This document shows positions 41,404 to 51,162 of a stretch of 64,000 nucleotides of DNA, in pieces. The translations under genes were made by a program, and so were the position numbers. The DNA comes from Amorphophallus konjac (lineage: Eukaryota; Streptophyta; Magnoliopsida; Alismatales; Araceae), in contig CM040123.1 of NCBI GenBank assembly GCA_022559845.1, forward strand, positions 319,777,933 through 319,841,932, in the 5' to 3' direction. The notes under the pieces were generated by a model. It was not told the origin of the DNA, ran no database searches, and was given only the letters and a program-made list of their open reading frames with translations. How positions within the stretch are numbered: position 1 is the stretch's first letter; each line of letters opens with the position of its first letter.

Positions 41404-44134
41404 AAAAAATCTTCTTTTTTTTGGGAAAACCCTACCTAGAGTTGAGTGGGAGAGTGCACCCCTTACCAGAGGTAAAGAGAATAGCCACTCCACCACCCAA
41501 GCCCAGGAGGTAAATTTTATTAATAACGAAATGCAAAAAGTCAATTACATCAGTCGGATGCTAAGCATTCCTAGCTTATCCAAACAAGCTGCACCTTTGA
41601 CAACATTAGGTAGCTCATGGTAAACAAAGAAAGAATTGTACTTAGTGCTACAAGCTATGGATGCCAAAGAATCAGAAACATTATTTGCTTCTCTGTAAAT
41701 ATGTGAAAAAATATCTGTTGTAGAGGTGATGCGCCAGATATCTCTAACATGTGTGAGAATAACCCAAGGGCAGGAGATTTCTCTTTTAACACTCTAAATT
41801 AAAACTTTAGAGTCACATTCAATATAAGCTGGTCGGTCAGAGATAGTGTGGAGATATTGAAGATCATCATATAAAGGTCTGGCTTCTGTAATTAGACTAT
41901 TAGAGTTGCCATAGAAGTGAGAGAAAGCTAGTAGGACATTGCCAGATGGGTCTCGGATGACCCCACCACCACCTGAAATTCCTGTGGATTTGTAAGCTCC
42001 ATCAGTGTTTAATTTGATGAAAGGCCATGGAGGGCACAACCATTTGATGATTTTTATTGGAGGATAGTCACAGTCTCTAGCAGCAACTTGAATGCCAAAT
42101 TCTACCAAGATTAGTCGGCTGCTATGTGAGTTCTCCTTGAGACTAGAAAAAGAAATGACTTCCTTGGCTTGAGCAATGATTCTATAAAGAATACCATTTT
42201 TGGAGACTCTTCCCATCATATTTAGTAGAATTCCTTGTGATCCATAATTCCCACAACCCATATCCAAGGATAGCAAGAGTTAAACAATCAAGTTTGGAGC
42301 TTCGGCTGATATTATGAATAGTGTTAGAGATAAGATCTTTAGCAGTGCTACCATGAATCTGAAGCCCCTTGGATTGGAGAGAAGACCAAATATATGATGC
42401 ACTTTCACTTGAGAAGAATAAATGGTTGGAATCTTCCTCAGTAGGATTATTACAGCAGTAACATTTGGAACAAATAGGAATGCCAGTTGCTTTAATTCTG
42501 TCAGCAGTAGGAATGCATTGATGCATAATCTTCCATAAGTGAATGGATATTTTGGAAGGTAGCCAATTAAACCAAAAGTTGTTCCATTTTATACTACACT
42601 GGTTGTGAGCAGAAAGGGCCTTCTTGCAAACCGACGACACTGTGCAGTCACCTGTGGAAGATAAGCTCCATACTTCTTTATCCCTGTCCGGAGATAGGCT
42701 AACATGTTGAATAGCAATCCTGATGTCGAGAGGAAGAAATCTGTCAAGCAATGTGCAATGATCAGTATTAGGCTGAGAGTAGAATTCTTTGACTGAAATA
42801 TTAGGATTCTGAATCAAAGCAGCAGGGACATAGGAAGCCATAGGTTGATTGCCAAGCCAAATATCATTCCAGAAACTAGTATTGATGCCATCACCCAGAA
42901 TAATTAACTTGTATTTGATGATTAATTCTTTAGCTTGTAGCCAGCATTTCCTTGCAAAGCCATTCATGTTTCTGAATTGAACAGCAGATAGGTGACATCC
43001 ACGGATGTATTTAGCTCTTAAGTACTCTGCCCACAGAGAATCAGAATGGGTGGCTTCCATAGCATCTTGACTCTCATAGCAGTCTCCATTTTCCGAAGAG
43101 ACATGACACCTAGTCCACCCTGGGAAATTGGCTTGCAAATTGTTGACCAATATTTCCAATGTCTCTTGTTACCATGATCTAATGAGCCCCAGAAAAAATT
43201 AGCAAGGCTTCTCTCCAAAGATTGGTGGGTGCCCACATGAAGAGGTGAAGAAGCCAGAAAGTAAATTGGAATAGTAGTCAGGACATGCTTAATTAAACAA
43301 AGCTTAGCTCCATGAGATAAAAACTTGGCCGGCCAACCATGAATGCGCTTCTGGATTGCGGAAAGAATGCCAGCATAATGCAATTTTTTCTCCTGACAAG
43401 AGTCAGTGGAAAACCCAAATATTTATGAGGAAAGGAGTGCCTAGAAAAAGCAGTAATGTCCTGTATCTTTTTTGAAACTGAATCTTTCACATTAGGGTGG
43501 ATGAAGAATCCACTCTTGCCAATGCTAATCAACTGACCAGAAGCCTGCTCATAGACCTTCAGAAGCTGAAATAAATTCTTGACAGAGGTTGCTGATGCTT
43601 TCCTAAAAATGAGAGTATCATCTGCAAAAAGCAGATGGGATATAGAGGGATAGCCCCTAGGTCCCATAAACCACTCCACCTTACCATTTGTATAAGCTGC
43701 ATGCAAGTATCTACTGAGGGCTTCCTCAGCAATGATGAAAAGGGAAGGGGCAATGAGATCCCCTTGACGGATCCCTCTGGTAGATTTAAAGAAGCCAGCA
43801 GTGTCTCCATTAAGTAATACTGAAAACTAGCAATTGTTGATCATGATTTCAATGAGAGAAATAAAATCCAAAGTGAAACCAAATCTTTTTAACACTGCAT
43901 ATAGAAAATCCCACTCTAGTCTATCATATGCCTTAGCCATATCTAGTTTGAATATAACATTATTTCCTCTAGTTTTCCTTCCAAGTTCCTGCACAAGTTC
44001 TTGAGCTAGAGCTATGTTCTCCACAATGTTTCTCCCCTTCACAAAGGCTGACTATTGATTAGAGATGATTTTAGGAAGAATACCTGCTAATCTATTATTG
44101 ACAATTATGGAGATTATCTTGTAGAAAAAATTAC
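41404..44134 (-). mobile_element. L1-type LINE, 5' truncated, in an intron
   Basis: Flanked by 11-bp direct repeats ACAAAAACAAA (41,393-41,403 and 44,135-44,145). The A-rich tail appears as a T-run at about 41,413-41,422. The 5' end is lost inside the RT palm, as is usual for target-primed insertion. It sits between splice donor 44,166 and acceptor 41,340 of the antisense gene, in the same orientation as that gene. Confidence 0.88.
41794..44134 (-). pseudogene. LINE ORF2 remnant: RT, zf-RVT, RNase H
   Basis: In order on the minus strand: SAFVKGRNIVENIALAQEL, motif A FKLDMAKAYDRLEWDF, GIRQGDLIAPSLF, the FADD active site (LLFADDTLIF), KYLGFPL, FFWGSLDHGNKRHW, a zf-RVT region (WNNFWFNWLPSKISIHLW), and RNase H (IKLNTDGAYKS, ITEARPLYDDL, IECDSKVL). 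RNase H continues after a stop at 41,794 with HIYREANNVSDSLAS. Several frameshifts (about 43,300-43,385 and 42,180-42,280) and stops make it inactive. The endonuclease half is missing. Confidence 0.87.
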
Positions 44135-44249
44135 ACAAAAACAAATCGCATTTTACATAAACTTACCAAGATGTCTAGCTCCTGTCGAGTGACAGTGAGC
44201 TCCTGTCTGGCATCCGCCAACTGACCCCGCAGGTCAGTGATGACGGTGT

Positions 44250-45779
44250 TGTAGACACCCGTTTTGGACCCATAAGTTGAGCCATTTTCTTGTTCTCTTT
44301 GTTAACGCCCCAATTGGTCCTTAATTGGTTGATTTTCTGGTCTATTTGTGAGACATCTCTCTCCCTTTTCAGCCCTTGGATTCCACTTTTGTGCCCTGGA
44401 TATCAGACCGAGACTTTGGTCAATCCATCATTAACGCGCTCATCACTGACGGCGCGTTCCTAGTTATCGCGCTATAGAGTAATAGCGCGTTCCAATTCAA
44501 ATATCGATTGAGCGACCTCTTGCAAGGGTGCTATTTCTTTAAAATTAATTGAGCGACCTTTTGCAAGGGTGATATTTCTTTAAGCATTGATTCAGCGACC
44601 TCTCGCAAGGGCGCTTATTCTTTTGGTGGTGTTATCGTGCTCACCTCCTATGGCGCGTTCTTAAGAGCTTTGACTGCTTGACCCTCTGGCTTTGACCGGT
44701 CAATCCATATCGCGGTATATCGTGGCAGCGCGTTTCTTGATATCGCGGCGCTTGTCCTGAGCGTATTCTCAGTAGGAAACCCTATCCGACCGAAACTCTC
44801 TCTTTCCAATTTTTGATCCTTATTTGGGTAAGTTTTAGAGCTCGATCCACTCATGGAAGGTTCCTAATCCTCCTAGGAGTCTTTCACCGTCAATAATCGG
44901 TAGGATTACTTAATCTTGAGCCTCCAAATCCTTGAATTTCTAAGAACTCCAACCTAGGTTTTTTTAGTTAATCTTTCTTCTATAAATTGGGTCCATGGCC
45001 ATCGATCTCAAAGGATGCAACTCTGGGATTTCGACCATAGGAGAGAGGGCGAGGCCGTGCTTCATCGAGGATCTCTGATCCCTCACCCTCCTCTCATCCA
45101 AGGGAGTATTAGGGCATTCTTTCTCGTTCTTCATTTTCCCCCTTTCTTTATGTCTTTCTAACCCTCTTTAATCTTCGCATAGCATAGCATATTCTTCTCA
45201 AAATCACCCCTTTTCTCAATTTCACACATACACACACACACCAAACCAATTTTTGGCCCTTCCATAGGGGTTTAAACCCACCAAAACCCCCAGGTGATCT
45301 AGCCCTCCTTTTACATGCTTTTATTTGAAAATAAGGATAGATTCTACACCTAATCATGTTCTAATGGGTTTTCTTTTAGTGGTTTTCACTGTTTTACAGG
45401 CATAAGGAGAAGAAGACGTAATGCCCTTGCACCTTGGCCGGCCTTGGAGCAAGGAAGGAACGGATCCACACACATCCCGTTGTTTCTCTGATAACGCGCC
45501 CTAAGTTATTACCGCGTTCTATAGACGCGCTCACTCTGATAGGTGAATTAATTATCAGGCCCTCTTTTGGCCTCCCTTTCAATTTCTGAGGTAAGCAGTG
45601 TGTCCCCTTTTGTATTTCCATACGATTTGGCATGCTATTGGCCTAGTGGCGATCACATATTTATTTATTTATCTTATATTGCATGTGCCCCACCCCCTTG
45701 CCATTTTTATCCCTATTATTTAGAGGTATTTTCCATCATTATTATCATCTTTGGGTTTGGGTACATTTTATGATCTACA
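44250..45779 (+). repeat. Tat2 5' LTR (1,530 bp)
   Basis: It begins TGTAGACACC and ends TCTACA (6-bp inverted ends TGTAGA/TCTACA). It contains many GCGCG or ATCGCG motifs, three tandem 41-42-bp units at 44,507-44,630 (GAGCGACCTCTTGCAAGGG), and an R/U5 region similar to Tat1 (GGATCCACAC, TGAGGTAAGC, GGCGATCAC). The base 5' of TG interrupts an antisense exon. Confidence 0.83.
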
Positions 45780-45783
45780 TCTT

Positions 45784-45802
45784 TTGGCGATCACAGTGGG
45801 AC
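45784..45802 (+). other. Tat2 primer-binding-like site
   Basis: TTGGCGATCACAGTGGGAC, shared with Tat1 apart from two bases and placed four bases after the LTR end. The tRNA is not assigned. Confidence 0.62.
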
Positions 45803-46683
45803 ACTTTGTGCACATCACGTCCGTTCATCTGTCGGCCTGCTTATTAGTTATCCATGTGTGTGTGATTGTTTTAGTTTTGTCAGTTTTCTTCTCTGTGTAT
45901 TATCATGGCTAGTATCAGTGTCGCATCTATTGACACGCTTACCTTTTACACCGTGTTGATAGTGTCTGATGTCGTTGTTGTTCCTTTTTGTTCCTGTGTT
46001 TTTCCATTTCATTTTTCGTTGTTGTTTTGAGATCTGAAAGAACGCGCCTGGTGTTTCTATCGCGACAGTGTCATGCTCCTTGTTTACAGCGCGTTGAGGT
46101 GAGTCCCTACCCGAGATTTCTTTTGTTATATCTTTCATCGGGTTTCTGTTTGACATCCTCTCTGGTTGCATCTTGTATATTTCTTGTATATTGTTATACA
46201 TTCATTTTTGCCATATTCTCCTTACCATCTTTTAGATTTAGCTTAGATTTTCTTGCATTCATCGTGCATTTAGGTTGGGAGACCTCCTCTCTCTACACAC
46301 TTAGCATACCATATCCTCTCTTGGTTAAGGAAGGACCCTCCATTGAGCACTCCGTCTCTTTGGACTGGAATCTCCTAAACCAAGGCCTCCGTAAGTCCAT
46401 GTACACGTGGATTCCCTCACGGAAGCTTGGGCTGGTTGTACCTTTGAAGTTCTCGGGTTTAGTTGGCCTATGCATGGTGAGAATTAACCTAGTTGGCATC
46501 GGAGTTAAACCACATTGAAACTAGGTTTCTTCCTTGAGTGATTCGCATCCATTTGTTGAAAATCATATATTCACATCAAGGGATACATAGAAACAAGCAT
46601 AAACATTCACTTGTTTGATATCTTTGCAAACTTGATTGGAGTTTATTGTTGCATGGTGGTTTACTTTAATAATCAAATCAACA
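45803..46683 (+). other. Tat2 leader with conserved block
   Basis: Untranslated region whose 46,330-46,450 part matches the Tat1 and Athila leaders (GAAGGACCCTCC, TTGAGCACTCCG, CCTCCGTAAGTCC, GTGGATTCCCTCACGG, GCTGGTTGTACC). Similarity to Tat1 goes on to about 46,540 (CATGGTGAGA, TTGGCATCGG). Confidence 0.7.
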
Positions 46684-49080
46684 TGTCTAATAACTTTTAT
46701 AATGAAGAGGATAACCAACCAAGTACATCTTATGATCCTTGTTTTTATAATTCTCACCACAATCCTCCTAAGGGACCACGTCCTCATTCTTATGGTCTTG
46801 CCCGACCCATGGGCAATGTCCAATCTCATGGTCCCTCACATTCATTGCGAGCCACTGTCCCCCCGGAACCATCTCCTCCCAACGATGAGAAGGTTTCTCA
46901 AGCCCTCTGTGCATTAGATCATCTCACCCCTCAACAAATCCAAGCCCTTAAGGCTATTATTGAGGGTGCATCTCCTTCATCTCATCCTCCTCCCACTCCC
47001 ATTCGGGTGGCCCATCACCCGCCTCCTTCTTCTATTCACATTCCCATTCGGGTGACCCATCACCCGCCTCCTTCTATTCCTCCTCTGTCACGGCTCCAAG
47101 GCCCTTACACTCCTTGCAATTAGGCCCGTCCGGGTCCTTCTATGGGCCGGCCCATTCACCCTCCTCCGCGGCCTTCAGGTCAAGCCGCTCCTCCACGACC
47201 TCAATGCCAACCCTATATTCCTCAAGTTATACACCTCCAACAAGCTCTTGTTGATAAAGTCGCTTCATTGGAGGAACACTTAAAGAGGGTCACAAGCCCG
47301 CGACCGCCTCCTCCTCATCAAGTCAATCCTCTTCACACCTTCATGAACAATATTACGAAGATGGAGAAAGAATGGAAGGAGAGGAGAGATGATTACGGCA
47401 TCAACAATTCAAGTGAGCAAGAGCCAGCATGTTTTAATGATCAAGTGGACACCGTCTGCCCTCCACATAACCACGCCACTCACTCATATGGCCCTCTGCC
47501 TCCTCCTCCGCATACACATTTACATCCACAAAATCCTCCACAACACCATTACATTCTACCACCAATTAATACGCCTCCACCACGACGTCCACTTGAGTGT
47601 GATGATTATGAAGAGTTCAGCACGGCATGTGGGGAATTAAAGATGGCACGCAAAGATGAAGCTCTACAAGCACCCGTTCCGAGTTTCCTCCGCTTCCCTC
47701 TTCCTCCATTACCACCCGAAGAATTCCCCACTCAGGACGATACCATCGTCCCTAATCCAACCCCCATTTTTTAGACCTATTGGTGTTACGATGATGGGTC
47801 GATGCTTCAATCACCCACACCGGCGCATCAAGGCCCGCCTTCTACCCTTCAAACCTCTCACACCGCCACTAAAATCTGACGTTTCCAACATGTCAAACCC
47901 TACATTATCACACCCCTAACTCCTACACCATCAACCTCCGTAAAACCGGCCCTTGCCGAACCTCCCACTAAACCCCCCATTACACCTCTATTGATCTCCA
48001 CGCCATCAGCCCTCGCTGAGCCCACAACCAAACCTTCTCCAGTTGACCTCTCATTGCTGCCACCTCAGCCCTCCACTATATCTACAAACCCAAACCTGGC
48101 TTTGCCTATCCCCTTACCCAAACCCGTGGTTGATCTTGAGCAGGGTCCACCCCCATTTACACTCGTGTCAACCCTGTCCGCTTCCGAGCAAGGGGGGAAG
48201 CCCGACGTGTTTGAGCCTCCACCTCCGCTTATCCTTCCGCTAATGTCATCCATTAGACCTTCATTATACATTGAGCCTAACACCTCCACCTCATCTCTCA
48301 TCACCCCTCAGAGTGAGTGTGTTTCTATGAGCATATGTGCCGAGGATGTTCAAGAACCGGGCAAGGAGGAATTGGTCTTGACTATGCTACTCAAGAGTCA
48401 AGATTTTGTTTGTCGGATGCCGATTCGCGTACTTGTGCCGGGCAATTTTGAAAAGTCTCCACTAAAGCTCACTAAAGAAAATTTCCAAGAATTGATGCCA
48501 TTAAGGGCCAAGGCCGCGTTTACTAGTGTCACATTGCTCATTGACCAAGCTATTTTTGATGTCCTCGTTACCCCTCATTCTGTTATGGTGCATATGCCTA
48601 AGAAGGGGTTCTCCTCCAAAATCATCATGACACATGCTATTGTCGAGAAGATGATAATTGAGGGCAGGCCAAGGCACCTCTTTCTAGAAGCCCTCAAATC
48701 CACTTCGTATTTGCTTCCATGCAAGGGGTAGGCAGTTCCATTAGTAAGCATGCCGAATGGGGAGTTCCTATATGTTGACATAATGAGTCTATCAAGGGGA
48801 TTTATACAAGAGATTTACTACGACAAGAGTATTACTCCATGAATAGGTCTCCTTAATGATCCCCATATTTTTTGGCCAAAGAAGGATGCTGTGAATGTCA
48901 AAGGCCAAGGGGCAAGGATTGCACCGAACATTTATCCGAAAGGAGTTAGGCCTTCTGCACGGTGGGCCCGTTATGAAAATAGGCATTTGAACCGAGCTAC
49001 TACAACAAAGTCATCTGCCAAGAAGAAAAGGAGGTTCAAGGCCCGAAGAATGCATGATGGGCGCCCAGTTAGATCACCTC
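46684..49080 (+). pseudogene. Tat2 single long ORF, proline-rich then novel C-terminal domain
   Basis: One frame from ATG 46,684 (MSNNFYNEEDNQPSTSYD) runs about 800 codons if stops at 47,121, 47,772, 47,877, 48,729 and 48,840 are read as Gln or Arg (each fits CAG to TAG or CGA to TGA). The N-terminus resembles the start of Tat1 Gag (LTPQQIQALKAIIEG versus LSPE-stop-LRAFQAILKG). The middle is His/Pro-rich. Residues from about 48,340 (EELVLTMLLKSQDFVCRMPI, MVHMPKKGFSSKIIMTHAIV) to 49,040 (a basic KKKRRFKARRM) form a globular-looking region I do not recognise. No Gag core, DTG or YxDD is present. Confidence 0.62.
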
Positions 49081-50683
49081 CTCCTTGTTCTCCTCCCTCC
49101 TCATCCGTTTTATTAAGCTCCTCTCCTTGGGTCCTCTATCTCCCCTCTTCCAAATCCATTCTTTCATCTTTTCTAAGTCATGTTCTTCTTCCTCGGTCTC
49201 CCGTTCAATCTGGTTCATCTTCCCCTTTTCAACCCTCTCACTATGTTTTCCAAGAATCCTCTCATTCTTACCCACCTTTCTCTCGGGGTCCTCCTAGTAG
49301 TCCCAGCTTTATGCCATCATTCCAATACCTTTTCCCTCTGGGTCATTCACCTAATTCATCTGCCTCTCATGGGGGGTCGGATCCTCTTCCCTCCATTCGT
49401 TAGGATTCTTCTCCAAACCTGTGTTACGTCAGTCTTCATCCCTCTCCCAATTATGGCCTCTGCCTTTTCTCATGCTGCTTTCGGGGCTTTAGTCCCCCAT
49501 GATCCCCTCTGATGCCGGCATCTTCTGTAGACCCTCATGTTTTCAGGGATTCATGCCCTAGCAAGGGAGTTCAAGCCCTGCCTCTTTTCTTTTTATCTTC
49601 CTTCGTCTGTGTCCATCTACTCATCACTTTGTCATGTTGATTTACCTCCGACCTTCATCCTATCCTTCATCTTGCAAGCTACCAAGACAAGGAATGCAAG
49701 CGCAAGGGGCAACATGCTGACCGCTTCAGGATTACAAGTCACCTTCATTAAAAGATGCAAGGTATGAGTTAAATTGCGCATCTTTGATATTCATATTTCA
49801 TTTCCATGCATGAGCATAAGAAGTGAGGTTTTCAGCATGATAATGAGTGATTAGTTCAAAAAAAAGAAAAAAAATAAAAAGAAAAAAATTAGTTAAGGTT
49901 GTATTTTGCTTTTGCAACGTCTAAAGGTTTAATGAACTCCGTGCCAAGAGTCTGACGTTCTATCCCCGGTCATTAAGGGCTATCCCTTTGCACGGGTTGC
50001 ACACACTACATGGCATCCTTAATTGGCTCCCTTGGAAAACACCATTCCTACTTTGGCCATGTCCAAGGGGCATGAAGGTCTTTTTCTCCTCCTCACTCGG
50101 CTCTAGTGTAGGGGCAGGGGGGTAGAATAGGTAAGACGACCAAACTAAGCACTCCTCGAAAGGAAGAAGTCTCAAATAGGGACAGTCTATTAAGACCTTG
50201 TTCTCTATTAACAAATTTCAAAAGTCAATGTTTTGATCAAAGTCCAAAGGATGAACCACCAAAAAAGAAAAAAATTCTGGCATGGCAAGAGGGCAGTACA
50301 ATTTCCCTGCAGGACGTCATGAGTCCGGTCATATGCGTGCTAGAAGGAGAACTAAGGTTCGATGATATGACAAAAAGTCCCGACGCAACATACCTAATCC
50401 CTAGGGGGTGTCGCGAGAGGAAGTCAAACTTTTGATACCCTTATAACCTACACCAATCTTGTCTCCAAATTCTCTTTCATTTCTCCCTCTAAGGCTAAAG
50501 TATGGCCCTTGTAGGAGCACCGATGACTAAGGACAGTTGGTTAGGGGAGGCCACCCTCTAATGCACCCCCGCGCTCTGGGTATCTTTTAGTGAAAGGAGA
50601 AGGAACAAGTATCCTTGGCCAGCAGCTTAATTACCCTTGATTTTGTAGTTTGCAAAGTTAAACCTAGCATTATCTTTCTTTTT

Positions 50684-50715
<32 letters not shown>

Positions 50716-51000
50716 AGGAGAAGAGTACTCATGTGCATAGATTTTCTTATACTAGTATGTTGCATTTGCATTCTACCTTAATTAATAAGGGCATGGCCTT
50801 TTGACCCACCTGCTCATCGAGCAAGAGGCCAAGACGGAATAGTGGAACTAACATGCTTTCTGAAGTGTTCTATAAGGGAAGGTACACAAGCAAGCAAACC
50901 AAAGAACAATCACAAGAAGTGCAAGAAGTACCAAAATCTGTTTCATTCCACTATATCTGTCGAATGTACAAGATGAGAGTGGATGTACAATAATCACTCT
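49081..51000 (+). other. Tat2 3' internal region, no supported gene
   Basis: Ser/Pro-rich short ORFs at 49,085-49,560 look like low-complexity reading of CT-rich DNA. Otherwise nothing is seen except A-rich tracts near 49,860 and a (GA)n microsatellite at about 50,689-50,715. Confidence 0.5.
50689..50715. repeat. (GA)n microsatellite
   Basis: About 13 uninterrupted GA dinucleotides directly after a T-run. Confidence 0.9.
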
Positions 51001-51162
51001 CTAACTCTCCCCTCCACCCTCCTCCTCATCTCCACCTCGGCGTGAAATCTCGGCCTCTCCCTATCCTCCACCTGGAGGAGGAACCCTAGGTGGAGCCATC
51101 GATCCCCGCGAGGCTGCACTCCTGTCACCCCGTGCTCTCCTCTCAAAATCCACTCTCCTCTG
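51001..51162 (-). pseudogene. Antisense coiled-coil gene, 3' end (third copy)
   Basis: Minus-strand frame ending EEEGGGES-TAG (51,001-51,003), the same last residues as the gene ending at 40,503, and with similar 3' flank. A TAG within it fits CAG to TAG. copia2 interrupts it at 51,163, and it continues for a few bases at 63,964-64,000. Confidence 0.55.
51158..51162. other. Target-site duplication CTCTG (left, copia2)
   Basis: CTCTG precedes the TGTTGTG start of the copia2 LTR and recurs at 63,959-63,963 after the CTTCA end. Confidence 0.92.

Larger units (their letters stand above)
40503..44249 (-). pseudogene. Antisense coiled-coil gene, C-terminal exons only, LINE in intron
   Basis: Exons with good GT-AG borders: 44,249-44,167 (ITDLRGQLADARQELTVTRQ), 41,339-41,193 (SSLQEQLTGVVARTEEAERD, paralogous to exon 6 of the PMD gene) and 41,112-40,503 (RDVEREREERE, EHRLSTAEQRLRESEERYQR). 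The stop at 40,524 is probably CAG to TAG; reading on gives EGGGES and a TAG at 40,503. The same C-terminal peptide ends the third copy at 51,001. The 5' (PMD) part is separated off by the Tat2 insertion at 44,250. A frameshift is likely near 40,985. Confidence 0.62.
44250..51162 (+). mobile_element. Tat-related LTR element 'Tat2' without recognisable pol
   Basis: LTR 44,250-45,779, PBS-like site, leader and N-terminal ORF region are homologous to Tat1. A single long frame (46,684 to about 49,080) lacks Gag core, protease, RT and integrase motifs. An antisense gene 3' end lies at 51,001-51,162, where copia2 interrupts it. No 3' LTR is in the window. I infer a non-autonomous relative mobilised by Tat elements. 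Confidence 0.7.

Noticed and set aside
49085..49560. Ser/Pro-rich ORFs downstream of the Tat2 ORF
   Set aside because: CT-rich DNA gives long Ser/Pro/Phe/Leu frames in several phases with no motif.
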